From: an uncultured Clostridium sp.
Lineage (GTDB): Bacteria; Bacillota; Clostridia; Lachnospirales; Lachnospiraceae
Length of the DNA stretch: 13,527 nt
NCBI GenBank assembly: GCA_938036545.1
Contig: CALHQJ010000107.1
Coordinates: forward strand, 1 to 13,527
Reading direction: 5' to 3'
Shown: positions 6,922-13,527 of the stretch, piece after piece
Layout: each line of letters begins with the position of its first letter
Position numbering within the stretch: the stretch's first letter is position 1
Notes under the pieces: model-generated
Told to the model about the DNA's origin: nothing
The model's database searches: none
The model's input: the letters and a program-made list of their open reading frames with translations, nothing else
Position numbers and translations under genes: made by a program

Positions 6922-9105
6922 TTACAAGTGCAACACTCTATCCTTAATCTCCTGTGTACGTCCCTGGTTCCAGAACTGTGTGCCAATGTAACCACATGTT
7001 CTGCGCGCTACTGACATCTTATCCTGATCGCGATTTCCACAGTTTGGACACTCCCAGATTAATTTTCCATTCTCATCTTCCTGGATTAAAATTTCTCCGT
7101 CATATCCACAGCATTCACAGTAGTCACTCTTTGTATTCAATTCAGCATACATAATATTATCATAAATGAATCTCATAACAGACAGTACTGCTGGAATATT
7201 ATTCTGCATATTTGGAACTTCAACATAACTGATTGCTCCTCCTGGAGACAGTTTCTGGAAGTCCGCTTCAAATTTCAGCTTGTCAAATGCATTGATTTCT
7301 TCGGATACATGTACATGATAACTATTGGTAATATAGTTTTTGTCTGTAACACCTTCAATGATGCCAAATCTCTTCTGTAAGCACTTGGAAAACTTATATG
7401 TTGTTGACTCCATTGGAGTTCCATAGACAGAATAGCTAATATTTTCTGCAGCTTTCCATTCCTCACATTTATCGTTTAATTTCTGCATTACCTGTAATGC
7501 AAATTCTCTTGCACCTGGATGTGTATGAGATACACCATACATTCTTACACACATTTCATGCAGTCCTGCATAACCAAGTGAAATTGTAGAATATCCATTA
7601 AACAACAGCTTATCGATGGTCTCGCCTTTTTTCAAACGTGCCAGAGCGCCATTCTGCCACAGGATTGGAGCAACATCAGATACTGTCCCAAGCAAACGTT
7701 CATGTCTGCAGCGAAGCGCTCTATGACAAAGTTCCAACCGTTCATCCAGAATCTTCCAGAACTTATCAAAATCGCCCTCAGAAGAACATGCTACATCAAC
7801 TAAGTTGATTGTTACAACTCCCTGGTTAAAACGCCCGTAAAACTTATAGCTTCCATCTGGGTTCTTTTGTGACTCTTCCACGGTAAGGAAAGAACGACAT
7901 CCCATACATGTGTATACGCAGTCCTTTTTCAACTGCTTCATAATTTTCGCAGAGATATAATCAGGAACCATACGTTTTGCTGTACATTTTGCTGCCAGTT
8001 CTGTTAAGTGCCAGTATGGAGCATCTTCTGTAATGTTATCCTTGTCCAATACGTAAATCAGCTTAGGAAACGCCGGTGTAATCCAAACACCCTTTTCATT
8101 CTTAACGCCCTGCATACGCTGAATTAAAACTTCTTCAATGATAATTGCAAGGTCATCTCTTGTCTGCCCCTCTGGAACTTCATCCAGATACATAAACATC
8201 GTTACAAAAGGTGCCTGACCATTACATGTCATCAGTGTAATCAGCTGATACTGGATTGTCTGAATGCCGCTCTTAATCTCTTCTCTCAAACGGCGTTCCG
8301 TAACTTTCCTGATAATTTTCTCATCTAAGTTCTCGCCGCACTCTGTGCGCTCTGCAATAATATTCTTACGAATTTTTTGTCTGCTGACATCTACAAAAGG
8401 TGCTAAATGAGCCAGTGTAAAGGACTGTCCGCCGTACTGATTGCTGGCAACCTGCGCAACAATCTGTGTGGTGACATTACATGCAGTAAAAAAGCTGTGA
8501 GGCTTTTCAATCATGGTTTCACTAATTACTGTACCATTCTGAAGCATGTCTTCCAAATTAATCAAATCACAGTTATGTTCTCTTTGTGCATAATAATCTG
8601 TATCGTGGAAATGAATAATTCCCTCTTCATGTGCCTTTACAATCTCTTCTGGAAGAAGTACCCGTTTAGAAAGATCCTTGCTTACTTCCCCAGCCATATA
8701 ATCTCTTTGTGTAGAGTTAATTACTGGGTTTTTGTTTGAATTTTCCTGTTTTACTTCTTCATTGATATGATCTAAAAGTGCTAAAATCCCATTGTCTGTG
8801 GTATTAGACTTGCGAGAAAGTTCTCTTTTATAACGATAACGCACATATTTCTGGGCAACCTCATATCCACGCATACTCATGATTCCTGTCTCTACCATAT
8901 CCTGAATGTCTTCTACATTAACAGCGTGGGTAGACCGGCTAACTTCCTGTGCGATCATATCTCCAATGGCTTCGATCTGATACTCATTCAATCTGTGAAG
9001 CTTATCGATCTCATTGTTTGCCTTACGGATCGCATTCGTAATCTTGGTAACATCAAAATCAACTTCCTTACCATTTCTTTTGATGATATTTATCTTTACA
9101 TCCAT
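6922..9105 (-). CDS. nrdD: Anaerobic (class III) ribonucleoside-triphosphate reductase
   Basis: The oxygen-sensitive glycyl-radical reductase that makes dNTPs from NTPs in anaerobes, activated by NrdG. The 727-residue protein starts with an ATP-cone regulatory domain (IIKRNGKEVDFDVTKITNAI, about residues 7-95). The catalytic barrel follows, with HNC at 177-179 (C179 probably matches the active-site Cys175 of E. coli NrdD), and MTCNGQAPFVTMF and CMGCRSFL further on. Near the C-terminus is the zinc site C663/C666 (CECC) and C686/C689 (CPNC). The glycyl-radical loop RRTCGYIG has G705 as the radical residue, and the tail ends QEIKDRVLHL. All key elements are present. A moderate GGGG-type ribosome binding site precedes ATG 9105. 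Two NrdR boxes lie in the upstream region, so the gene is probably repressed by NrdR when dATP is abundant. Confidence 0.98.
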   Translation of the reverse strand: MDVKINIIKRNGKEVDFDVTKITNAIRKANNEIDKLHRLNEYQIEAIGDMIAQEVSRSTHAVNVEDIQDMVETGIMSMRGYEVAQKYVRYRYKRELSRKSNTTDNGILALLDHINEEVKQENSNKNPVINSTQRDYMAGEVSKDLSKRVLLPEEIVKAHEEGIIHFHDTDYYAQREHNCDLINLEDMLQNGTVISETMIEKPHSFFTACNVTTQIVAQVASNQYGGQSFTLAHLAPFVDVSRQKIRKNIIAERTECGENLDEKIIRKVTERRLREEIKSGIQTIQYQLITLMTCNGQAPFVTMFMYLDEVPEGQTRDDLAIIIEEVLIQRMQGVKNEKGVWITPAFPKLIYVLDKDNITEDAPYWHLTELAAKCTAKRMVPDYISAKIMKQLKKDCVYTCMGCRSFLTVEESQKNPDGSYKFYGRFNQGVVTINLVDVACSSEGDFDKFWKILDERLELCHRALRCRHERLLGTVSDVAPILWQNGALARLKKGETIDKLLFNGYSTISLGYAGLHEMCVRMYGVSHTHPGAREFALQVMQKLNDKCEEWKAAENISYSVYGTPMESTTYKFSKCLQKRFGIIEGVTDKNYITNSYHVHVSEEINAFDKLKFEADFQKLSPGGAISYVEVPNMQNNIPAVLSVMRFIYDNIMYAELNTKSDYCECCGYDGEILIQEDENGKLIWECPNCGNRDQDKMSVARRTCGYIGTQFWNQGRTQEIKDRVLHL

Positions 9106-9182
9106 CCTGTTCTCTACCCCTTTTCTCTTGATTTCATGCGGTTTCTACCGATTTATCAGGCTTTCTCAAGCCTCTCTTTTTG

Positions 9183-9198
9183 CAACTATATGTTGTTT
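9183..9198. promoter_or_regulatory. NrdR box, proximal to nrdD
   Basis: CAACTATATGTTGTTT matches 12 of 16 positions of the NrdR-box consensus ACACWATATATWGTGT. It lies 14 bases from the stronger box at 9213-9228, giving 30 bases between centres. This is close to the three-helical-turn spacing of known NrdR box pairs. Confidence 0.75.
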
Positions 9199-9212
9199 TC
9201 GAACCATCTTCA

Positions 9213-9228
9213 TCACAATATATTGTGT
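9213..9228. promoter_or_regulatory. NrdR box, distal to nrdD, near-perfect
   Basis: TCACAATATATTGTGT matches 15 of 16 positions of the NrdR consensus and contains the perfect palindrome CACAATATATTGTG. It lies just downstream of the putative nrdD -10 on the minus strand, so bound NrdR-ATP/dATP would block nrdD transcription. No nrdR gene is present in the window. Confidence 0.88.
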
Positions 9229-9237
9229 TATGCACCT

Positions 9238-9243
9238 ATAATA
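9238..9243 (-). promoter_or_regulatory. Putative -10 element of the nrdD promoter
   Basis: TATTAT on the minus strand, a 5/6 match to TATAAT, lies about 10 bases upstream of the strong NrdR box. No good -35 is seen at 17 bases (TTCCAT at 9261-9266). The position relative to the NrdR boxes makes it the best candidate, but the call is weak. Confidence 0.4.
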
Positions 9244-9345
9244 CTCCATATACAGCCAAAATGGAAGAACAACTTTTTCAATTTTTTCAATCTATTATCT
9301 GACAATTCGACTCCTAATTCCACGAATTTGAATGTTGTACCACAG

Positions 9346-9376
9346 TTGGCTCATGGCCAAACGCTGGATCTAGCGT
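9346..9376. repeat. Two adjacent short inverted repeats upstream of the SulP gene
   Basis: TTGGC-TCATG-GCCAA (9346-9360) is followed immediately by ACGCT-GGATCT-AGCGT (9361-9376). They lie 60-90 bases upstream of the transporter's -10. They could be operators or small hairpins; no known regulator site was recognised. Nothing else was identified in the rest of 9244-9430, which is AT-rich and non-coding. Confidence 0.4.
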
Positions 9377-9433
9377 ATATTTTGTATATAAATCAATGCA
9401 ATCTAATTTTCTTCCCTGATTATAGTCAGACTG

Positions 9434-9442
9434 TGCTATAAT
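9434..9442 (+). promoter_or_regulatory. Extended -10 promoter of the SulP transporter gene
   Basis: TGCTATAAT at 9434-9442 is a perfect extended -10 (TG, one base, TATAAT). It lies 40 bases before the start codon, and there is no convincing -35 in the 9412-9419 region. The perfect hexamer with TG makes this a good promoter call. Confidence 0.7.
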
Positions 9443-9482
9443 GGATGCGTTTTGCAGTTATCAACTTACTTAGGAGGGAAAA

Positions 9483-11129
9483 ATGAAATCCTTGAAACCG
9501 ATGTTGCTTACATCTTTAAAATCTTACAGCGGTACACAGTTTATAAAAGACGTGACAGCTGGAATTATTGTTGCAATTATTGCCCTTCCTCTTTCCATCG
9601 CCCTGGCGCTTGCTTCAGGTGTTGGTCCAGAGGCCGGTATCTTCACTGCAATCATTGCAGGGTTTATTATTTCTGCTCTTGGCGGAAGCAGCGTACAGAT
9701 TGCAGGCCCCACTGCAGCATTTGCTACCATTGTAGCTGGTATCGTTGCAAAGGAAGGAATGGACGGACTTGCTCTCGCAACCATTCTTGCCGGTATTTTT
9801 CTCATCATCATGGGACTCTGCCATTTTGGAAGTTTAATCAAATTCATTCCATTTACAATTACAACTGGTTTTACTTCCGGCATTGCTGTTACAATCGTCA
9901 TTGGACAACTAAAAGACTTTTTCGGAATTACTTATCCGGAAGGGATAAAACCGATTGAAACAATGGAGAAACTGTCTGCATTCATAGAAAACATTGCTGC
10001 TATCAATATAGATGCAATCATCGTTGGTGGGGTGAGTCTGGCAATCCTGATCATTGCTCCAATGATTTTTAAGCGAATACCTGGCTCTTTGCTTGCCGTT
10101 ATTGCTGGTATTTTAATGGTACAATTCTTACCATTAAACGTATCTACCATTGGAAATTTATATACCATCAGCAACTCTCTTCCTTCGTTCCATTTACCGG
10201 CAATCACAATGGATTCTGTTGCTGCTGCCGTACCAAACGCTTTTACCATTGCAGTGCTTGCAGCCATTGAGTCTTTGCTTTCCTGCGTTGTCGCAGATGG
10301 AATGGTCAACGGAAAACATCGTTCTGATATGGAACTTGTTGCGCAAGGCGCCGGTAATATTGCCTCTGCTTTGTTCGGCGGCATTCCTGCAACTGGCGCC
10401 ATTGCCCGTACTGCTGCCAATATCAAAAATGGCGGACGTACACCTGTCGCTGGTATGGTTCATTCTATTACACTGGTTATTGTACTGGTTGTTTTGATGC
10501 CATATGCCGGCATGATTCCAATGCCAACCATTGCCGCTATTTTATTTCTTGTTGCATACAATATGTGTCAATGGCGCACTTTTGTACATTTAGTAAAGAC
10601 TGCTCCGAAAAGCGACATTCTTGTTCTCTTTACAACATTTATTCTGACCGTTATATTTGACCTTGTTGTAGCAATTGAGATTGGAATGATTCTCGCCTGT
10701 CTTCTTTTCATCAAACGGATGAGTGAAGAAACACGTGTAGACAGCTGGACTTATATCGATGATGAAGATGATACTCAAGAAAGTGACAGAGAAATGAAAA
10801 AACTTCCCCGTGAAATTCGTGTTTACAATATTTCAGGTCCATTATTCTTCGGAGCTGCAGATAGTATCGAACAGATTATTGTAAAAGAATTTACTACGTG
10901 TCTTGTTCTTCGTATGACAGGCGTTCCTGCACTGGATAGTACGGCCTTAAACGCACTCCAGGACCTTGTTACATTCTGCAAATCCAAAAATATTACCGTG
11001 GTATTCTCTCATGTTAATGAACAGCCAATGAGGGCCATGAAAAAAGCCGGATTCGTAGAACTGGTTGGAACCGAAAACTTCTGTCCCAATATTACAGCTG
11101 CTTTGCGGCGTGCAGAAGAAGTCATTTAA
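9483..11129 (+). CDS. SulP-family inorganic anion transporter with C-terminal STAS domain
   Basis: A 548-residue inner-membrane transporter of the SLC26/SulP family. Residues 1 to about 415 are mostly hydrophobic and hold the 14-segment transport core, beginning with KDVTAGIIVAIIALPLSIALA. The family segment AGPTAAFATIVAGI lies near residue 78, and GGIPATGAIARTAANIKNGG (about 300-320) is the second conserved region. A cytoplasmic STAS domain occupies about residues 440-548. The DST in GVPALDSTALNAL is at the phosphorylation-loop position of anti-sigma-antagonist-like folds. Substrates in the family include sulfate, bicarbonate, chloride and dicarboxylates, and nothing here fixes the choice; neither a sulfate-assimilation gene nor a carbonic anhydrase is adjacent. 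AGGAGG lies 6 bases before the ATG. It is the only plus-strand gene and is divergent from nrdD. Confidence 0.94.
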   Translation: MKSLKPMLLTSLKSYSGTQFIKDVTAGIIVAIIALPLSIALALASGVGPEAGIFTAIIAGFIISALGGSSVQIAGPTAAFATIVAGIVAKEGMDGLALATILAGIFLIIMGLCHFGSLIKFIPFTITTGFTSGIAVTIVIGQLKDFFGITYPEGIKPIETMEKLSAFIENIAAINIDAIIVGGVSLAILIIAPMIFKRIPGSLLAVIAGILMVQFLPLNVSTIGNLYTISNSLPSFHLPAITMDSVAAAVPNAFTIAVLAAIESLLSCVVADGMVNGKHRSDMELVAQGAGNIASALFGGIPATGAIARTAANIKNGGRTPVAGMVHSITLVIVLVVLMPYAGMIPMPTIAAILFLVAYNMCQWRTFVHLVKTAPKSDILVLFTTFILTVIFDLVVAIEIGMILACLLFIKRMSEETRVDSWTYIDDEDDTQESDREMKKLPREIRVYNISGPLFFGAADSIEQIIVKEFTTCLVLRMTGVPALDSTALNALQDLVTFCKSKNITVVFSHVNEQPMRAMKKAGFVELVGTENFCPNITAALRRAEEVI

Positions 11130-11143
11130 TCATTGTATCCCAT

Positions 11144-11169
11144 AGCCTTACTGGCTTTCGTTTTATTTT
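11144..11169 (+). terminator. Weak terminator-like hairpin after the SulP gene
   Basis: AGCC (11144-11147) pairs with GGCT (11153-11156) around a 5-base loop, followed by the T-rich TTCGTTTTATTTT. The stem is only 4 bp, so the call is tentative. It lies 14 bases after the stop codon, where a terminator is expected. Confidence 0.35.
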
Positions 11170-11173
11170 AGAT

Positions 11174-11320
11174 AACAGTTCAGCCATGCGGAGATTCTGA
11201 CAGAAATAAGCGTTGAAAGCTTGCTTTCATAAGAATTTTTCTGTCAGAATCTTCATAGGGCGGACGCCCGACGCTTCTTGCACGCTGTAAGCGGGCAAGA
11301 AGATGCATGGCTGAACTATT
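11174..11320. repeat. Folded intergenic element with inverted ends and three internal hairpins
   Basis: AGTTCAGCCATGC (11177-11189) is the exact reverse complement of 11305-11317, and with one mismatch the pairing extends to about 11173-11321. Inside, 11190-11206 pairs with 11238-11254 as a 17-bp stem with one G-T, capped by TGAAAGC-TT-GCTTTCA (11214-11229). GGGC-GGAC-GCCC (11258-11269) forms a second hairpin. CTTCTTGC (11274-11281) with GCAAGAAG (11295-11302) forms a third, with an inner CGCT-GTA-AGCG. Together these make a four-way junction with few unpaired bases. No T-run follows the outer stem on either strand, so it is not a standard terminator. It fits a small mobile repeat (MITE- or REP-like) or a structured RNA. 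It lies between convergent genes. Confidence 0.8.
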
Positions 11321-11326
11321 ACAATT

Positions 11327-11866
11327 CTAGTGAGAGAGCCATTGTTCCTTTGTCATAAAATTTGTATGGCCAATCCGAATCTCATTTAATAACGGGACTG
11401 GTACCTTGTCACAGGTATGATGATAGACAAAGCCTAATTTTTCTTGTACCCTCTTTGATTTGTTATTACCATCATAGTATCCGCACCATATTACAGACAT
11501 ATTAAGGTTTTCAAAGCCATATCGCAGGATTTCTTCTGCTGCTTCAGTCATATATCCTCTTCCCCAAAATGGTTTTCCCAGCCAGTAACCCAGTTCACAT
11601 TCGTCATCTTTATCTGTCATATCGGTATGATCATTTAATTTCAGTTCTATAGATCCGATTGTAATGTTATTATCTTTTTCACAAATCGCATAGCATTCAA
11701 CCCCATTTAAGCCATTTTTAATAACATCCAAACTATCTTCTGCACTTTTATGCGGCGGCCATCCAGCTATTGGCCCCACATCCGGATCTTTCGCATATTC
11801 ATATAAGTTCTGGGCATCTGATTCGTCCCATGGACGCAGTATTAATCTTTTTGTTTTTAATATCAT
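11327..11866 (-). CDS. GNAT-family N-acetyltransferase (RimJ/RimL type)
   Basis: A 179-residue acetyl-CoA-dependent N-acetyltransferase of the RimJ/RimL-like GNAT_3 group. The N-terminus MILKTKRLILRPWDESDAQN is the typical beta1-alpha1 segment. The central strands carry CYAICEKDN and IGSIELKLN. The pyrophosphate-binding loop is within GKPFWGRGYMTEAAEEIL (97-114), and the late NKSKRVQEKLGF helix (135-146) is the usual cofactor-side helix. The length is normal and the gene looks intact. The substrate (protein N-terminus, antibiotic or small molecule) cannot be told. GGAGG lies 10 bases upstream of the ATG. A decayed internal copy lies 5.2 kb away at 6131-6327. Its TAG stop borders the folded element, into which the frame would stay open. 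Confidence 0.9.
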   Translation of the reverse strand: MILKTKRLILRPWDESDAQNLYEYAKDPDVGPIAGWPPHKSAEDSLDVIKNGLNGVECYAICEKDNNITIGSIELKLNDHTDMTDKDDECELGYWLGKPFWGRGYMTEAAEEILRYGFENLNMSVIWCGYYDGNNKSKRVQEKLGFVYHHTCDKVPVPLLNEIRIGHTNFMTKEQWLSH

Positions 11867-11902
11867 ACTATCTGTACCTCCAAACTCCTGCAGGAAATCC
11901 GC

Positions 11903-12250
11903 TTAAATTTCAGTTCGTCGTGATTTTACCCTATATTCAATTATTTCACGAATCAGCTCCATTGGAAGCGGCTTGTCTAATGGAAATTGCACGGTTCCTT
12001 TTGAGGTTTTATATCCTTTCAGCTTATCTTCAAAAGCTAAAATCCCGTCTGGATCTGGATAAAACCCGATATGTTTTTTAAAAGCAGCAAAATGAACCAG
12101 CCATTTTCCATTCAAATCATACGTTGGTATCCCCATACAGATACGTTCAGCAGCTTCCGGAGCTAATTCAATAATTGATTCTCGTATAGCATTAAGTTTC
12201 TGTTGTGTTTCCTTATCAAAACCACTAATATATTCCTCTACTGCATTCAT
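11903..12250 (-). CDS. DUF1801-domain protein (YdhG-like)
   Basis: A 115-residue soluble protein beginning MNAVEEYISGFDKETQQKL. Its family pattern is IRESIIELAPEAAERICMGIPTYDLNG, then LVHFAAFKKHIGFYPDPDGI and KGTVQFPLDKPLPMELIREI. This is the DUF1801 fold (YdhG/SufE-unrelated, frataxin-like). Some members are annotated as iron chaperones, but for most, including this one, the function is not established. The ribosome binding site is GAGGAGG 8 bases before ATG 12250. It is 36 bases upstream of the acetyltransferase gene on the same strand and may share its transcript. Confidence 0.87.
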   Translation of the reverse strand: MNAVEEYISGFDKETQQKLNAIRESIIELAPEAAERICMGIPTYDLNGKWLVHFAAFKKHIGFYPDPDGILAFEDKLKGYKTSKGTVQFPLDKPLPMELIREIIEYRVKSRRTEI

Positions 12251-12338
12251 ATCAATAACCTCCTCGTTTTGTTAAATACTGAACACCACAGCAAGAAACA
12301 AATCAGAGAATGCTTTCTAAATAATAGAGAAATCCTTC

Positions 12339-12992
12339 CTAGTTCAACGGCTCACAATGGCTGAGTATGCAATAATCACAATCTATCGCTTGGATCATCT
12401 GCATCAAAGAACGCAATTTATTCTTGTCCATATATCCGCCATTAAAAAAATCTTCACTTGTTGAATCTCCTAAAAACAGCACTCTTTCTTCCGGCACATA
12501 GATACAGGCAGTATCTTCTGAATGTGGTGAAACCGTATGAAATATTTTAGCTGTAATCCCGCCTAAATCCAAAGTCATTTTGTCTGAAAAGGCCAGATCT
12601 GACAGCACAACTTTTAATTTGTCCTGTCCGTAATATTCTTTTCTAAAATGAACATCTTCTTTTTTCAGAACTTCCATATAGCTGGTATCTCTTGCCCGTT
12701 CCTGCTGTTCTTTTAGGAACTCATTTGTTTTATCATGGGCAATGCTGACTCCGCTGATAGCGTGCATCCCAAAGGTGTGATCATAATGCCAGTGTGTAAT
12801 TACGGTAAAATCAGGCTTCGCAAAATGCTCTGATTCAATCGCTTCGTAAAAATCCTGAACATGAGAAGCTGAATACCCAGCATCAATCGCCAGGGAGAAT
12901 TTATCTCCTTTGATATAAGCTAACATCGGTCTGTCAACTTCTGGTTCATGTTCTACATAAAATATTCTATTCGTCAATTTGTTTAAGACCAT
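12339..12992 (-). CDS. MBL-fold metallo-hydrolase, possibly C-terminally truncated
   Basis: A 217-residue metallo-beta-lactamase-fold enzyme with two metals. Ligands are visible in order: H67, H69, D71, H72 (THWHYDH), H157 (VSPHSEDT), D176 (LFLGDS) and H212 (LSHCEP). The fold also covers lactonases, thioesterases and nucleases, so the reaction cannot be named. The early IFYVEHEPEVDRPMLAYI and YIKGDKFSLAIDAGYS are the usual first strands. The protein stops five residues after the last metal ligand, which is unusually early. Beyond the TAG the frame continues EGFLYYLESIL to a TGA at 12303-12305, and this looks like the missing terminal helix. A single nonsense change is therefore possible. All metal ligands are kept, so activity may survive. 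The start is at ATG 12992 with GGGG 5 bases upstream. Confidence 0.87.
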   Translation of the reverse strand: MVLNKLTNRIFYVEHEPEVDRPMLAYIKGDKFSLAIDAGYSASHVQDFYEAIESEHFAKPDFTVITHWHYDHTFGMHAISGVSIAHDKTNEFLKEQQERARDTSYMEVLKKEDVHFRKEYYGQDKLKVVLSDLAFSDKMTLDLGGITAKIFHTVSPHSEDTACIYVPEERVLFLGDSTSEDFFNGGYMDKNKLRSLMQMIQAIDCDYCILSHCEPLN

Positions 12993-13025
12993 TTTTCCCC
13001 ATTCTTTATCACAAGCAAATTATAT

Positions 13026-13325
13026 TCAATCAAAAATCCTTGTAATATCCTGATACCGATTGATGACACGATAAATCTCTACATACTCGTTACCAACCTT
13101 GTAGATAATTACATAATCTTCCCATATCGCATATTTATAGTCTGTCCAAAAGTTGACTCGTTTGGAGAGAGCGGAACCTATTCCCGGAAGCATCTGAAGA
13201 TTTTCAAATTTATCATAAATTTCATTTATGGTCTTTGCAGCATATTCTTCATTATCTTCCGCGATATAATCTCGGATATTTTTCAGATCCTTTGCCACAA
13301 TTGGATTAATTCGCAGTTTTAACAT
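13026..13325 (-). CDS. Type II toxin of the RelE/ParE superfamily
   Basis: A 99-residue basic protein, MLKLRINPIVAKDLKNIRDY, with the RelE/ParE pattern: two N-terminal helices (AKDLKNIRDYIAEDNEEYAAKTINEI), a LPGIGSAL turn, then the beta sheet YKYAIWEDYVIIYKV and VEIYRVINRYQDITRIF. The R/Y-rich C-terminal strand fits a ribosome-dependent mRNA nuclease (RelE-like) or a gyrase poison (ParE-like), and the sequence does not decide which. The start ATG lies one base after the stop of the upstream antitoxin gene. Its ribosome binding site (GGGGGA) is inside the antitoxin 3' end, a coupling typical of these modules. It is probably autoregulated by the antitoxin-toxin complex at a promoter outside the window. 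Confidence 0.9.
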   Translation of the reverse strand: MLKLRINPIVAKDLKNIRDYIAEDNEEYAAKTINEIYDKFENLQMLPGIGSALSKRVNFWTDYKYAIWEDYVIIYKVGNEYVEIYRVINRYQDITRIFD

Positions 13326-13326
13326 C

Positions 13327-13527
13327 TTATTCCCCCATAAGCGCTTTCAGTTCATCCAGATTAATCCAACCTTCACCATCTTTCACTGCTTCTTCGGCTT
13401 CCTGCAGCTTCATCAAGAGTTTCTTTTCTGCACGAGCACGCTCAAAATCGTCAATATCCATAACTACGAATCGTCCCCTGCCATTCTTAGTAAGATATAC
13501 AGGTTCCCCTTTACGGCAATTCTTCAG
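13327..13527 (-). CDS. Phd/YefM-family antitoxin, C-terminal part (5' end outside window)
   Basis: Reading the minus strand inward from the window edge gives 66 residues and a TAA at 13327-13329. The sequence includes GEPVYLTKNGRGRFVVMDI, a hallmark of Phd/YefM antitoxins, and then DDFERARAEKKLLMKLQEAE. The C-terminal tail EGWINLDELKALMGE should wrap around the toxin. The N-terminal DNA-binding strand and helix are cut off by the window edge. The toxin gene begins one base after the stop, so the two form one operon. Confidence 0.9.
   Translation of the reverse strand: MKNCRKGEPVYLTKNGRGRFVVMDIDDFERARAEKKLLMKLQEAEEAVKDGEGWINLDELKALMGE

Noticed and set aside
9452..9958. 168-codon frame overlapping the start of the SulP gene, and other long frames inside SulP and NrdD
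   Set aside because: Cysteine- and histidine-rich low-complexity translations in alternative frames of strongly coding genes. They are shadows of the real reading frames.
11174..11320. Reading the folded element as the bidirectional terminator of the convergent genes
   Set aside because: The outer stem has no T-run on either side, and the element has four arms. A terminator role is possible in part but does not explain the structure.
11327..12341. Amber (TAG) recoding, because several genes end in TAG with open sequence after it
   Set aside because: The protease, small membrane protein, acetyltransferase and MBL genes all end in TAG. The protease TAG is directly followed by a ribosome binding site, the other downstream frames are unlike known proteins, and there is no sign of a suppressor tRNA. 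Only the MBL case looks like a true lost tail.
1..13527. CRISPR arrays, tRNA or rRNA genes, transposase genes, phage genes
   Set aside because: No regularly spaced repeats, tRNA cloverleaf with CCA-end pattern, rRNA motifs or transposase/integrase signatures were seen. The GNAT, DUF1801, MBL and toxin-antitoxin genes are accessory in flavour but form no recognisable mobile element.

Overview
The window looks like a chromosomal segment of a low-GC anaerobic Firmicute, most likely a Lachnospiraceae-type Clostridia. The clues are AT-rich intergenic DNA, strong AGGAGG ribosome binding sites, a tRNA-sensing T-box leader, a strictly anaerobic class III ribonucleotide reductase with NrdR boxes, and protein families typical of gut Clostridia. 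The genus is not proven from the sequence. All genes except one (the SulP transporter) are on the minus strand.

Layout, left to right. Positions 1-766 hold the 5' part of leuS (minus strand). It is preceded by a complete T-box leader (about 860-1149) with a terminator, the UGGN motif and a likely CUG leucine specifier. The leader's promoter sits inside the last codons of the neighbouring gene, an FAD oxidoreductase with a C-terminal Rieske domain (1159-2649). Upstream is a probable cluster read from 6052 downwards: a CPBP/CAAX-type membrane protease, the AAA+ ATPase RarA, a nicotinamidase/isochorismatase-like cysteine hydrolase and a small one-helix membrane protein whose N-terminus may be frameshifted. 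Next comes a decayed fragment of a GNAT acetyltransferase gene (6131-6327), then the nrdD-nrdG pair (9105-6334, read leftwards). A terminator-like hairpin lies between nrdD and nrdG, and two NrdR boxes lie upstream of nrdD.

The divergent region 9106-9482 separates nrdD from the single plus-strand gene, a SulP anion transporter with a STAS domain (9483-11129). Downstream of it is a compact, almost fully base-paired element of about 147 bp (11174-11320) with inverted ends and three internal hairpins. After this come, all on the minus strand, an intact GNAT acetyltransferase (the paralogue of the 6.2 kb fragment), a DUF1801 protein, an MBL-fold hydrolase that may have lost its C-terminus to a TAG codon, and a Phd/YefM-RelE/ParE toxin-antitoxin pair cut by the window edge.

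Most genes are housekeeping or ordinary accessory functions. No new multi-gene system could be supported. The items most worth a second look are the folded element at 11.2 kb, the GNAT duplication and decay, the two possible gene disruptions (about 3191 and 12339), and the regulatory DNA around leuS and nrdD.
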